DNA from: Ehretia macrophylla
Taxonomy: Eukaryota > Streptophyta > Magnoliopsida > Boraginales > Ehretiaceae
Assembly (NCBI GenBank): GCA_037974665.1
Contig: CM075764.1
Span: 80,437,825-80,501,824, forward strand
Direction: 5' to 3'
Length of the DNA: 64,000 bases
Shown here: piece by piece, positions 36,085 to 48,063 of the stretch
How the letters are laid out: each line of letters starts with the position of its first letter
How positions within the stretch are numbered: the stretch's first letter is position 1
Translations under genes and position numbers: made by a program
Notes under the pieces: generated by a model
Database searches by the model: none
Seen by the model: the letters and a program-made list of their open reading frames with translations, nothing else
Told to the model about the DNA's origin: nothing

Positions 36085-36545
36085 TGTGCCCAATACACAA
36101 AGCTATTAACCCATAATTGAGGTCTCACCTATAGTGTATCAAAGCACATGAATCTGATTTTATATGTTCATTCACATATGCTCAAGATTAAGAGCATTAG
36201 CCACTTAGTAGTATAGGTATATTTGATAGTACCTATTAAGAGATCATACCTAAGTAGTTAGTTCAATGGGTGACACAAACACTAGTGAGGCTAGTCAGGA
36301 AAACCTACCAATGACCAAGGCAGGTCACCCTTCTTAGAAGATTATCTCACTATGACCTATACGTGATGAAGTGCCCAACTCCATCATTCAGTTATGAACA
36401 GAATCTAGAAACAAGTAACTATGACTTAGACCTTTTGTGCTCAAACACCATGCACCTAAGTCACTCACTTAGATCAAAGACCTCTATACAAGTAAATACA
36501 CATAAGTAGAATAGAGAGAATAGAAATGATTGCTTTCATTGATAC
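36085..36545 (-). mobile_element. Diverged copia-LTR-like segment, opposite orientation (right)
   Basis: Mirror of 13339-13799. It resembles the adjacent copia LTR on the opposite strand in several ordered blocks (around 36122, 36175 and 36198, for example CACATATGC and CCACTTAGTAG) but is clearly diverged. It directly precedes the copia LTR start at 36553. Confidence 0.55.
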
Positions 36546-36552
36546 TAACATT

Positions 36553-38091
36553 TGTTGGGAATGGTATGCCCTAAAACCACTAGAGTACTAAAACATCTAA
36601 TGTAAATGAATATATTCAGTTATTAAATCAGTGCATTCGTCATGAGCATGTTATATTCTCTCTTTATATGATATATTTGTATGCGATAAGGTTCCTTGAT
36701 ACAAGTGAATAGCATAAGTGCGTGGTGATCCACACAGAAGGTCAATGCTATAAGGCTTGGATCAAAACGATAAGTTCATAACCAAATAATGAAGCTGGGC
36801 ACTTCACTAGGGTAAGGTTATAATGAGAGAGTCTCCTATTTGGTAGGATGACTTACCTTTAGTTATTGGATGGGCTTTTCGGACTTATCTCATTAGTACA
36901 TTATGGTGCATTGAACGGGACTATACTAAGATGTAGTCTCAGTGATATTACTATCATTGTCAGAGAACAAAAAGCATCTTAAGCTACTAAGTGACCAATG
37001 CTCTATATCATGGGCATATGTGGATGTATCATTGGATCCTAGGTCATATGCTTTCATTCACTATGGGTGAGATCTTATAACAGGGTCAATAGCTCGGTAT
37101 TTTGGAACTAGGGCATTTTGGTCCATAGAATAGGTGTAATCAAGATAGAATGATAGTGCAAATGCAGGAACTAGGGCATTTTGGTCATTTTACTTAGTAG
37201 GTCAAAGATGAAACCTCCACTGGAAGTTAATTAGTTGTATTAAAGTGCAACCCTAACTCTTTAGTGGAATAAGTTAAGGTTAAAATTGTCAAAATACTAC
37301 TAGTGGGTAGCAGGGGCATTTTGGTCATTTTATAGCCAAAACAACTATGTCTTACAGTCCCTCTCCTAGCCACTTTTCCTTAATGGTTAATTGTCTATTT
37401 CCTTATTTAGCCTTTGTGTGTAAATTGAGTATAGTTTTCTAATTAGGAACATGTAGCTGAATTTAGAAAGGCCAGGACATCAGGACAAGAAACATTCTTA
37501 GGCTTGTAGATGAGAGATATTAGGAGAGGATAAGCTTTTCAATTTAAAATAAGAAGATAATGTTATTATCTTCAAGATATTTTAAAAGATATTCAAGAGT
37601 TGGACTCCTAATATAACTAGAACTCTCCTTCACTCTTATCTCCTTAGATTTTTGGCTATATCATGATTGCCTTAGCCATTCCACACATGATCTGGCATTG
37701 TAGAGACACATACAAACACACATAGATACACGGCTAGAGGAAGAAAATAAAGCAGAGAGAAAATCCACTTTTTCCTAACCATTGAACAAGGAAGTGGGAT
37801 AGGGGAGAAGACTTATGGTTTTTGAAACGTGGAGGTGGTACACGTCGCTTGGGTGATCTTTTCAAGCGGCTCCACATTCCTCTACAAGTGTGTGTGTTGT
37901 AGATCTACACCAACACAAGAGGTAAAATCATATATAGTAACTTTCTAGCACTAGATAGCGATTTCAATGTTGTTTTAGCATGATTTCGTGTTTATTTCCG
38001 CTTGTGGATTATTGACTGCCATTTATTGTTTATAAACTCCATGTAAACTGATATTAAATGTCTAGATGCCTTAGGATATACATCCTCGATG
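36553..38091 (+). mobile_element. Ty1/copia 5-prime LTR, right arm
   Basis: Mirror of 11793-13331. Begins TGTTGGGAATGG and ends at the primer site TGGTATTAGAGC (38092). The LTR is long for copia. No 3-prime partner is in the window because the element is truncated by a LINE fragment near 43510. Confidence 0.75.
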
Positions 38092-38103
38092 TGGTATTAG
38101 AGC
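38092..38103 (+). promoter_or_regulatory. Copia primer binding site, right arm
   Basis: TGGTATTAGAGC, one mismatch from the tRNA-iMet complement, directly at the end of the LTR. Confidence 0.7.
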
Positions 38104-40103
38104 AGGTCACGAAAATCGTGCTTTAAAACATGTAATTGATAGAAATCGTGTTTTAGAAAAGGTCTTGGTTGGTGGGCTGCCTAGGGCCCTTTAGGGGCTG
38201 TTTGTATATGATTTTTGTGGGGCTTTAATGTGTGTTATATGAGGAACTAACCTCTGTTTTTTAGCGTTTAGATATCCACTTTTGATGGCTCGATTTCATG
38301 AAATCGTGTAGATGTTTATATTTTCAGCATGGTTGTAATTTAATTATTTGTGTTGGTGGTTTATCCAACTGTTGTAATAGTTAGATTATTTCTTAGAATG
38401 TTGATTGTAAACTCCATATGGAGTATAGGAATGATTGTAATAGCATTAGTTTGCTAGGTGATGCAATCGATTCACAAAATTATCAAAATAGTCAAAAGGA
38501 AAGGATTAGAAATGGTGGCTGTTTTTTAATCCTTCTCCAGGGTTTTTGGCTTGTATTTGGTGGTTTTGGATCATGGCTATTCACCCTAGGAGCCGTGGGT
38601 GATAATGAGACATGGTGGTCCAAATTCCAAATCAATTTTGTACTAGATGAATCGATTGGGGTCAAATTGCAATCAAAACAAGGTTTTGGGTGGCATGTGC
38701 AATTTGAAGAATTGATGGGGTGCAAAAGACAATTTCCAAAGTCCATCTGGAGGCAAGAGACATTTCCACATACATTTGGGGTCAAATGTGTGATTGTAGA
38801 AAAAGTCCGAACATGAAGCCATCAAAAGTGGAAAGTGGTTGTTTTAGCAGTTACTATTTTTGTCTTGGATGTTTATATTCTTATTTAATTGAATATATCA
38901 TATGACTGTATCTCATATAGTAACATGGCCAACCACTAGGATTTAAAAAATGGCTGAATCCAGGTTAATTATACTTAGGAAGGCTAATCTAAATCATAAT
39001 CTAGAACAAGTTCTATTAAGAACTAGAGATTATGAGATGACTTAGGATTAAAATGCCTAGTAAGAACCTAAGTGCTTTAGTTAGCCTAGATGCTCCTAAG
39101 TAGCCTCACCGTACCCGAATAGGTGTATAACTATTGCAATTAAAAGGTGTTTTAATAAGCAAAGGTCTTTGGACCAGGATTGCTTGGATTAAAACAAAGG
39201 TGCAATTGCAAAGAGATAGTTATAGTTTATAAAAACCCTTGTATAAAATATCAAGTGGTAGAAAGATTTTAGAAAGAATCCTAAGGCTTTCCATTTTGGT
39301 CTATGCTAATAGTGGAAGCTATTTTGAGCTCACCTGCGTATGGGCCATTCTCTTCGGAGGATAGTCGCTTTAACTAAGGCTTAGTAAGAATATGTTAGAA
39401 TGAGTTTTCAATTGAGGTGTTGATGGGAGCAACCATCCTTTCGGTGGGGTTTTCATCATGGATCACTTCATAGAATATTAATTTGGGTTAACTACCCTTC
39501 GACAGGCTCAGATTAAGAATATTCTAAGTGAAAAGGCTCATGGAAAAATGGTGATTACTTGACATTAAAGAATGGTATCCTTCCTTCGTAGTTCTTTCCA
39601 TTGCTCTAATGAAGCCATACTTCAATCAATGATTGGAGTATCATTAGGTAGTGTCTATCCAGCTAATGATATTTCAAATGAGTGTAGCTTAACTTAATCA
39701 AAACTGAGTATGACCATCCCTTCGGTGGAATATTGTGAATAGGATTAAGACACTGAGACATCCAAGTAGTTTAAGGGTTCAACTACTTATTCTTGAAGTA
39801 AATGTCAAAAGTATGAATGTTTACTTTCTTTTAATAATCATTCATTTGCATACATATCATATAACTCATAGACTGATTAACTATTTAATATATTTAGAGA
39901 TATCGAAAGGTTCTTTTAGCCTACTCGCCAGTATTCTCAATGAGCATAAGCTAACTTAGATATTGTACTCAATGCTTCAGTATAATTTTGTTCTTACAAA
40001 CCCCTGCCCATTAGTCACTCCTGAATCAGGCGAGGAGGAGCAAGAGTTAGAATGACAATGGTTAAAGGCCGATAAGATAGCTAAATGCTACATCTTAGCC
40101 TCC
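38104..40103 (+). other. Copia leader without clear gene (right arm)
   Basis: Mirror of 9781-11780. A 132-codon frame (38418-38816) and others have no recognisable domain. The stretch 39340-39740 contains several TTCGG-centred repeats. The gag N-terminus is not recognisable before 40104. Confidence 0.5.
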
Positions 40104-40445
40104 ATGTCGAACGTGCTCCAGTCTCAGCATGAGGGAATAGAAACTGCAACATATATCATGTACTCTCTTGCTGAAATGTTTGCTGACAAAAGCAAGCCCG
40201 CAAGGCAAGCTACTATTAGAACCATCATGAACACTAGAATGGCTGAAGGTTTGTCCGTCAGAGATCATATGCTCAAGATGATGGACAATTTCAATATTGC
40301 TGAGATTCTAGGTGCGGAAATTGATGGGGAAAATAAGATTGACATGCTACTAGAGACTCTTCCAGAATCATTTGCTTACTTTAAGCTGAACTATAACATG
40401 GGCAAGATGCTCATGAGCTTACCAGAGTTAATGAAAGAGCTCTAA
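40104..40445 (+). pseudogene. Ty1/copia gag (UBN2-type) remnant, right arm
   Basis: A 113-codon frame identical in protein to the left-arm copy: central copia gag helices with the ETLPESFAYFKLNYN segment, followed by a stop and a Lys-rich region to about 40605. The gag zinc knuckle that should follow is absent, and an ORF1-only LINE copy sits in its place. Confidence 0.8.
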
Positions 40446-40606
40446 GATGTAGAGGCTATAATGAATCCCAAGGGACATGTGCTGATGGCCCATAATGCTT
40501 CTGGACTTGCCCCAAAGGGTAAGAAGTTCAAGAAGAAGGGAAACCAGTAGAAACATGGCAAGGGCCCAGAAAGGCAGAATAAGAAGATGAAAAAGAATGC
40601 TGGTGA

Positions 40607-41590
40607 ATGAGTGCCAATCTGGTTAAAATTGAGAAATGTTCGGCTTGATTTACTTAACAATGATGGTCTCAGTTTCGTTTCAAGCACAATTGGCCTCCCT
40701 CTTCAGATGGATTCGAAAACTGCCTCACGGTCACATCTCGGTTATGCAAGAGTATGTGTGGAAATGAATATTCTAAAGGATCTCCCAGATAGGACATATG
40801 TCGAACTCCCTAATGGGGAAGAGGCTGAGATCCAAATCGAATATGATTGAAACCACAAAAATGTACTTTTTGTAATGTTGCAGGTCATGACACTTCCAAT
40901 TGTCCTAATTCTCCAGACAATCGGGTTGAGGATAAACCTTCAGGCACCAATTCAGAATGGAATGAAGTAGATAAAAAGCATAGGAGGAGACGCGGTGCTT
41001 CACGTCAAAAAGAACATCTGGTTAGCAATAACATATTTAATATACTTAACTCAGATGAAGCTCATGGAGATCATGGTGATCAAATTGATGAACGTTCCCA
41101 AGAAAATTTTTCTAAGTCCAAGACTGTAGAGAATAAAACTGCTGGAACAAGTGTTTTCCACAAAAAAACCAATGTCCAAAAGGTGAACATCCCTACGCAG
41201 GCACATGTACAACAACATACTTCTCACATTTCGGTTACTCCGTACCCATCTCAAGGTTCTAAGGATAAGATTTCTACTCATACTTTTGGCAAAGCCATCT
41301 CTACCAATCGTGCTGTTGGCATCTGTTCCAACACTGCACCTACATCCAAGGCGACACCTTCCTTTGATTATACTAGGGCAGTTCAAGGCATGTTTAATGG
41401 AAGACCCCCTGATCGAAGAACCCACTAAGGAGATTTCCTTTGTTTTCCTGTCTTTTTGTTCTTTTAGTCCTTGTTTGGACTATTTGTCTTCTGATTTCCT
41501 TGATCTTGTTTGATGTTGTTTGTCAACAATCTTGTACTTGTACCACTTCCTTTGGATATCAATAAAACCCACACTGAATTAACAAAAAAA
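40607..41590 (+). mobile_element. ORF1-only LINE copy 2 (right arm) inside copia
   Basis: Mirror of 8294-9277. Plus-strand ORF1 in two frames (40611-40850, 40847-41428) and a 3-prime UTR with AATAAAA, CACTGAATTAAC and an A run of seven, then copia protease sequence. No clear target-site duplication is visible. The copia sequence between gag and protease seems to have been lost at the insertion. Confidence 0.8.
40611..41428 (+). pseudogene. LINE ORF1 (frameshifted), copy 2 right
   Basis: DUF4283-like segment (SRSHLGYARVCVEMN), one-base deletion at the Trp codon near 40848, CCHC knuckle (CTFCNVAGHDTSNC), RRRRGAS patch, low-complexity tail and the terminal FDYTRAVQGMFNGRPPD motif. Expected role: RNA-binding ORF1p of an L1-type element. 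Confidence 0.75.
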
Positions 41591-42404
41591 GGTACCTATG
41601 ATTCCTTGTATATTGAAACATGTTTAGTGGTAGATTCTACTTCCTCGTGGATAGTAGACTCAGGCGCCACTAATCACATTTGCAATTTGTTGCAGGGTTT
41701 TAGGTAACCAGGACGTTGCATAGGGGTGAACTTACAATGCAGATTGGTGATGGCTCGAAGGTGTGGGCCACTGCAGTGGGAGTAGTTAAATTATCTTTTG
41801 AGAATAATTTAGTCTTGGTTTTAAACAATGTTTTATGTATTCCAAATTTGCAACAAAACCTAGTTTCGGTGTCGCAGTTACTCTTGGATGGTTTTATTGT
41901 TAATTTCAATAATGCTGGTGTGGTCATCAGCAAGGGGAATTCCATCATTTCCGGTAGAATGCATGATAGTTTATTTGTTTTAATCCCTGAAGACTCCACA
42001 CTGCATAATACTGAACAGGTATAGAATTCCTTGAAAAGAAAAGTATCTCCTGCCATTGAAACCTATCTATGGCATTTGTCACATTAACCTAAATCGCATC
42101 AAGAGATTGGTCAAGAATGGGTTCTTGGACTCATTGAAACTTGAACCATGGTCTCAATGCGAGTCATGCCTTAAGAGGAAGATGACCAAAAGGCCATTCA
42201 CCTTTAAGGGGCATAGGGCAAATGACCTGTTAGAATTGGTACACACAGATGTGTGTGATCCTTTGAATAAATCGGCCCGTGGAGGTTATGAATACTTCAT
42301 TACCTTCACAAATGATCATTCAAGGTTTGGTTATGTCTATCTAATGTGATATAAGTCTGAGTCCTATGATAAATTCAGAGAATTTAAGGCTGTAGCGGAA
42401 TGTC

Positions 42405-42898
42405 AAACAGGTAGACAGATTAAAGTACTTTGATCTGATCATGGAGGGGAATACCTCTATGGAGAATTCAAGGATTATTTGGCATAGTGTGGCATTGTGT
42501 CACAACTGACAAAATCGGGAACACCCCAGCAAAATGGTGTGTCAAAAAGGAGAAATCGTATGCTTTTGGATATAGTAAGATCCACGATGGCTCATGCATC
42601 TTTACCAGTATCTTTCTGGGGATATGCGCTTGAAACAGAGGCATACATTTTGAATTTGGTTCCATCTAAGTCAGTACGTAGGACTCCACAAGAAATATGG
42701 ACGGGCCGGAAATTAAGTTTTAAACATGTCCATATTTGGGGATGTCCAGCTTATGTACTAAATAGCGATGCTAAGAAGTTGGAACTTAGGTCAATAATGT
42801 GCTATTTCATAGCTATCCAAAGGGTATGAGATGAGGTATTTTCTATGAGCCTAAAGAACAACGGATATTAATGAGTACCAATGCTAAGTACTTGGAGG
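42405..42898 (+). repeat. Copia integrase tandem duplication, unit 1 (right)
   Basis: First 494-bp unit, starting at AAACAGGTAGACAGAT. The sequence recurs with period 494 at 42899. Confidence 0.8.
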
Positions 42899-43392
42899 AA
42901 ACAGGTAGACAGATCAAAGTACTTTGATCTGATCGTGGATAGGAATACCTCTATGGAGAATTCAAGGATTATTTGGCACAGTGTGGCATTGTGTCACAAC
43001 TGACAGCACTGGGTACACCCCAGCAAAATGGTGTGTCAGAAAGGAAAAATTGTACGCTTTTGGATATGGTAAGATCCATGATGGCTCATGCATCTTTACC
43101 AGTATCTTTCTGGGGATATGCGCTTGAAACAGTGGCATACATTTTGAATTTGGTTCCATCTAAGTCAGTACCTAGGACTCCACAAGAAATATGGACGGGC
43201 CGGAAATTAAGTTTTAAACATGTCCATATTTGGGGATGTCTAGCTTATGTACTGAATAGTGATGCTAAGAAGTTGGAACCTAGGTCAATAATGTGTTATT
43301 TCATAGACTATCCAAAGGGTACGAGATGAGGTATTTTCTATAAGCCCAAAGAACTGCGGATATTGGTGAATACTAATGCTAAGTACTTGGAT
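42899..43392 (+). repeat. Copia integrase tandem duplication, unit 2 (right)
   Basis: Second unit. It differs from unit 1 at scattered positions (for example [10 protein letters not shown] versus TKSGTPQQNG), so the duplication is older than the IR1 arms, which share it. Confidence 0.8.
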
Positions 43393-43510
43393 GAAGGTTA
43401 TGGAAGTATACCGGTACCTAATTCAGAAGTTGATCTAGAATAAGTTCAACCAGGAACTTTGGTATCACCAGATCTTAATAGTGAAGCTGTAGATACACAA
43501 CAACTGACCT

Positions 43511-44230
43511 CTAGTTCACAAACGGAGCCACGTCATACTGAATATCCTCCAATGTAACAGCAGGTTGACTCTGAGATGAAGGACCAAGAAGGTTTATATA
43601 AAAATTAACAATTTCATCATGCACCTCAATTTCATTCATTGTCTCCCTTCCATCAGAACACTTCAATTTTGTGATAAGGTTGCGTGCTTGTCTACCACGA
43701 ATAATCTTGTGAAAGTAAGCAGTATTAGAGTCACCATCTCGAAGCCATTGAATTCTTGAATTTTGCAGAAGAATCTTGTCCTGAGCCTTAGAAAGAGAAT
43801 CCATCTCACTGAGAAGATATTTTTCCCGGCTGAAAGTTTGTTCATCAATATTACCACAAAGGATGGAATATTGGATTGAGCTGATTTCCTCATGGAGGAT
43901 TTGAATCCTAGCTGGGATGTTGGAGATGAAAGAAGCATTGAAACCTTTAAGAGCTTGATTAAGAGCTTTCTGTTTCTGACCAAGTCTGTACATTGGGGAA
44001 CCTGCAATAAATTCCAATTATGTTTGACAACTTGTAGAAAAAGGTCATGAGATGTCCAAGCATTGAAAAATTTAAAAGCTTTAGGCCTTGAGCTTCTTGG
44101 AAGATCAGTGTAAAGAATAAGAGGACAATGATCAGAGAGTCCTAACATTTCAATATGGAGCTTAGAATGGTTGAATTGCTTCATCAATTCTGCATTCACA
44201 AGTGAACGATCAAGTTAGAGCAAAAGGGCT
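43511..44230 (-). pseudogene. LINE ORF2 endonuclease-to-RT linker fragment (right arm)
   Basis: Mirror of 5650-6375 on the minus strand: endonuclease end (LSDHCPLILYTDLP), the linker up to WLRDGDSNTAYFHK and beyond, open for 168 codons (43511-44017). Here the base missing at 6197 in the left arm is present. It ends at the copia boundary near 43510 and starts right after the A-rich tail of the ORF1-only copy. Confidence 0.75.
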
Positions 44231-44275
44231 ATCGGGTTCTGCTTGCCTTTTTTCTGCTTTTATTTTTTTTCTTTG

Positions 44276-44297
44276 TATATATATATATATATATATT
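44276..44297. repeat. AT microsatellite (right arm)
   Basis: Mirror of the AT run at 5588-5609, at the tail of the LINE copy. Confidence 0.9.
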
Positions 44298-44470
44298 TGT
44301 TAATTCAGTGGTATTTTTTTGAAAGAAAAAGGAAAAGTACATCAAAGTACACAATGCATGACAAATGGTGTCACAATCAAGAACAATACAGAAAAAAGCA
44401 AAAGCTAAATCGGTCGCAGACCGAAGGCAACAAAAGACATGAAAACGGACAAAAAACAAAGAGAATCTCT

Positions 44471-44986
44471 TCATTTAATACGTCGATCTGGGGGTCTTCC
44501 ATTGAAGATGCCTTGAACAGCTCGAGTGTAGTCGAACGAAGGAGTTGCGCTTGAGGTTGCCCTAGAAGTAGAGGCTTTGGTGTTATCATAACCAAACGAA
44601 CTAATAGTTGATCTGTCTTTGCCTGGAGTAGCTGTGAAATTTTTATCCTTGGAAACTTGTGATGAGAACGAGGTAACTGACATTCTTTGAATTTGTTTTT
44701 CATAAATTTGAGAGCTTGGCATTTCCACATTGACCCTACTCAAAGTGTTGGCAGGCAGAAAATTGACCTGATTCTTTGGGGAGTTTGTTTGCTTGTGATA
44801 AACACTCGTACCTGAGGAAAGATGATCAACATTCTTTGACCTAGAAAAGTTGTCCTGAGGATGAACAAACGATTGATTAGAATGATCTTCATCAATAACA
44901 TTAAGAGCATTAAATCTGTTGGTTGTAGCCTTGTTCTCTTTTCGGGACGCACCACGTCTCCTTCTGGGTTTCTTACCAACATCAGT
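44471..44986 (-). pseudogene. LINE ORF1 C-terminal fragment, copy 1 right
   Basis: Same protein as the left-arm frame 4899-5414: KKPRRRRGAS basic patch, Ser/Asn/Gln-rich middle and a terminal FDYTRAVQGIFNGRPPD. The upstream TAG is shared. The DUF4283 domain and zinc knuckle are missing by truncation. Confidence 0.7.
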
Positions 44987-44996
44987 CTATTCTGGA

Positions 44997-45158
44997 TCTC
45001 AATTTTAAAGCTACCTTTGTTATATAGAAGTTTGCTTTTGTTTCTCTTTCTGCAGCCCTCTTACATTTTGTAAGTTCCATCTCTATCAATATATGTTGAC
45101 GTATTTTTAAGTCATTTCCTGGCGCACTCTGTATCAGTTTTAAAGTAATTTGCAATTA
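44997..45158 (+). repeat. 5-prime terminal repeat of pararetrovirus
   Basis: 162 bp matching 52351-52512 with few differences. It does not have TG...CA ends. The downstream copy starts about 40 bp after a TATA box, which fits the terminal redundancy of a pregenomic RNA rather than a full LTR. Confidence 0.75.
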
Positions 45159-45185
45159 CTTTGCTTATTATCCCCTGATACCTTC

Positions 45186-45198
45186 TGGTATCAGAGCC
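45186..45198 (+). promoter_or_regulatory. tRNA-iMet primer binding site of pararetrovirus
   Basis: TGGTATCAGAGCC, an exact complement of the initiator tRNA-Met 3-prime end. It lies 28 bases after the terminal repeat, upstream of the polyprotein. Confidence 0.85.
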
Positions 45199-45447
45199 AT
45201 ATTTTAGATTTATACCTACTATTTTCTTAGCTTTCTTAATACTGTGAAATTACGCAGTCGTCAGAGTTATAAGACCTGTTGTGCCGTGTGAAGGCTTGTA
45301 AGGGCAATAATCAGTCTTTGGTAGCGATAACTTACAATATATTATGGATCATCTAAGAAGGAGTTTAGGTCTAGGTCTGGTTCTGAAGCCTCCAGTTCAG
45401 GAGCTAAGAACAAAGAAATTCAAGTTTTTGAAAATATTGAAAATCAG

Positions 45448-48063
45448 ATGCTAGCTTGGAAACTACCATCCATGCACCCCTCTACTATTTTTCAACAAGG
45501 CAGTTTTACTTTTGCCTCAGACTATGTTATAAAAACTGTTGAAGAAACAGTCCCTCTCAAAGAAGGACATCAATATTTTCAACTACTCTCTGAACATCTC
45601 ATAGAAGTTCATAGACAAAAATATAAATATTTACATTTTGGTTTTGTGCAAGTTGCAATCAAACCATTAACAAGATTAGGCTTAAACGTGTCAGCCTTAA
45701 TCATTCTTAGGGACGCCAGTCATCTCAGTTTAGATGATTCCCTACTAGGTGTTGTTGAATCTACCCTCTGTGATGGACCTATACATTTTACATGTTTTCC
45801 AAATTTTACGGTCTCTCTCACAGATCCACACATCCTAGATACACTCTCCCTTACCGTTCAAACCAGTGGTTATCACACAAAGGAGGGAAGAGAACAAGTA
45901 GCTCTCATTTACAGAGTCTGCTATAAAGCCATGAATACTGTTTTCCCAAGAACCAAACAGATTCAGGCACGAAGAGGTGAGACCACTCTTCTCACCACAA
46001 ACCTCAGAAAGGCAACCATCAATGTTCCAAAAACAATACAATGGAGTCAAGTTACTCTACCAGAACGATGGAAGCTCGAGGCCATTACACCTCCTTTCAA
46101 AGAAGAACCACGAACCATCGAGAATATCATTCAATACGAAGATGGTGATGCGGTCATTAAATTCTCAGAACGTAGGAAGGTAAAAATAGAGTTCGAAGGA
46201 TCCTCCAAGAGAACATCTACATCCTCAGTTCCTCAATTGGAATCTGAAAGAGAAGGATCAACTCGAATTGTAACAGATCTTAAGAGATCTAGTCAAGGAA
46301 TTACACAACCTCAATACAAGGTTGAAATCCCTGAATCAGCAGAAGGCAGCAAAAAGGCTACCTCGCCGACCTTCTCAAATATGGGGTACAATTATTCAAT
46401 TAGAGTTATATCTAAACCCAACACTCTCAAAGAGTCAAAGTTCTTCGATGAAAGATACTATTACCAAAGAGCTTGGTATACTACTAGGCTAAGTAAAGAA
46501 ACTCAAAGTTTCTATGCAGATCGATTTGAAGAATGGTTGGAAAAAACCAGGAGCAAAGCCGATTTCTTCAAATGGCTTGAAATGGTGTTCACAAAGAAAA
46601 GATTCAATTGGCCTAATTTCCAAGACCAAACTTTTTTAAATGTTCTCAGTTCAACTGTTCAAGGATACAAAACATATAAAGGCGATATTGTTAAAGCCAA
46701 GTATCCTCCAGATTGCACCGTTGTAATTCAACAAGGTTCTAAAGAAGCAATCGCTACTCCATTCAACAGTAGCAATGAAGAAGGATCCTCAAAGGATCAA
46801 GCGTCATCCTCAAAGGATGCACCTATACAAATTGGCCCTTTGATAGAACAAAGCAACTACACCAATCTCTATTTACAGGCGATTGGCAGGCAAGTTGATC
46901 ATGTGGTTGCAGCTGTGGCAGCGATTACCATAAAAGGTAATCAAGAAGAAGAAAATGAGATAAAAGAAGAAAAGCCATCTCCACCTATGATCCAGCCACC
47001 GCCATCTATATCATTGAAGAAATTCACTCTGAAAGATCCAGTCAAGCAGGAAATTGTTGATCAGCTGACTAGTCTTGTTGGAAGAATTAAGATCAAGGAA
47101 CAGGGCAAAGCAGTAATAGAGGACAAAGCCTCTACACTTAATGTGATGACTCAAAATGCCGTCACATGGAGACAAACAAGTGAGCCTTATTACCCGAGGC
47201 CATCGCCACCAGATCTCCTACATGAAGACTATAAAGGAAATTCTGTCTTCGCCAGAGATAATATAGTCGAATGGAACATTGACGGCTATTCTGAACAACT
47301 GGTCATGAACACTGTCAAACAAATGTTCATGTTTGCTCAGGCATTTAGGCTTCGTGGAAAAGATGATCAGAACATTGCTAGGGCAATTGTTTCTGGATTT
47401 TCTGGTCAACTACAGGGTTGGTGGGACAATTATCTTAGTTCAACTGCAAAAGATCAGATCTATGCTTCCACAACACCTGTATATGAAGGTGGAATACAGA
47501 CAGGGCTCAAAGCCGATGCTGTCAACACCTTGATTTATACGATCACAACAACATTTGTTGGATCTACTGGCAAGCTGAAAGAAAAGACTGGAGAACAGCT
47601 CTCCAATCTAAGATGCAAATCTCTAGCTGACTTCAAGTGGTATAAGGATGTTTTCCTTAGTAAACTCTACACTAGAGATGATGCAGCTGCTAGTTACTGG
47701 AAGGAAAAGTTCATTGATGGTCTTCCAGCAGCGTTCGCTCAAAAGCTTAGGACTCGTCTCAAAGACGAAAATGGAGGAACAATTCCATACTCCCAATATA
47801 CGTTTGGTCAGTTGGAAACTGAAGTAATTATAGAGAGAATGCATCTCTGTAATGACTTGAAACTCAAATGCCATCTCGACAGTCAAAAGCTTAAAGGCAA
47901 GCATACTTTGGGAGATTTCTGTGAACAAATGGGCTTTCAGCCACACACAGAAAAAAGAAAGAAGTCATACAACCAATCTCACATAAAGGAGTATGACAAG
48001 AAACGACCTCCGTTTCATAAAAAAAAAAGTATGAGAAAAAAAGAGGTTTATAAAGAAGCCTGA
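45448..48063 (+). pseudogene. Pararetrovirus movement-capsid polyprotein
   Basis: 871 open codons. Residues 1-175 form a 30K-superfamily movement domain (hydrophobic strands around VSALIILRD and the DGPIHFTCFPNF motif near residue 109). Residues 310-430 form a charged aromatic-rich region (WPNFQDQTF). A Lys/Glu/Pro-rich linker follows. Residues 620-830 are a capsid-like domain (GQLQGWWDNYL, FIDGLPAAFAQKL). The frame is open for about 40 codons upstream of this ATG without another ATG, so the true start is unclear. It ends in a frame change at poly(A) runs near 48020-48042. The longest coding frame in the window. Confidence 0.8.

Larger units (their letters stand above)
41596..43500 (+). pseudogene. 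Ty1/copia protease-integrase remnant, right arm
   Basis: Domains in order: protease (SWIVDSGATNHIC, about 41638), a one-base frameshift at 41705, the pre-integrase segment (41716-42024, QNLVSVSQLL), zinc-finger end (CESCLKRK), integrase core start (HTDVCDPLN), GGEYL and TPQQNGVS. A tandemly duplicated C-terminal integrase part ends with FWGYALET. Several TGA/TAG codons are present. The element is cut off before RT by a minus-strand LINE fragment. Confidence 0.85.
44237..44996 (-). mobile_element. ORF1-only LINE copy 1 (right arm)
   Basis: Mirror of 4889-5648. Minus strand: ORF1 tail frame (44471-44986), a 3-prime UTR ending CACTGAATTAAC, then an AT run and an A-rich tail. Its truncated 5-prime end abuts the pararetrovirus terminal repeat at 44997, so the two elements meet 5-prime to 5-prime. 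Confidence 0.75.

Noticed and set aside
38418..38816. 132-codon open frame in copia leader (also 11068-11466)
   Set aside because: No recognisable motif, lies in the leader, and a similar-length frame is open on the opposite strand. Treated as chance.
45186..45198. tRNA-Met gene fragment
   Set aside because: Only the 3-prime complement is present, as expected for a primer binding site; no cloverleaf.
45835..46050. Antisense frames across the movement-capsid polyprotein
   Set aside because: They are shadows of the plus-strand protein and appear identically in the mirrored arm.
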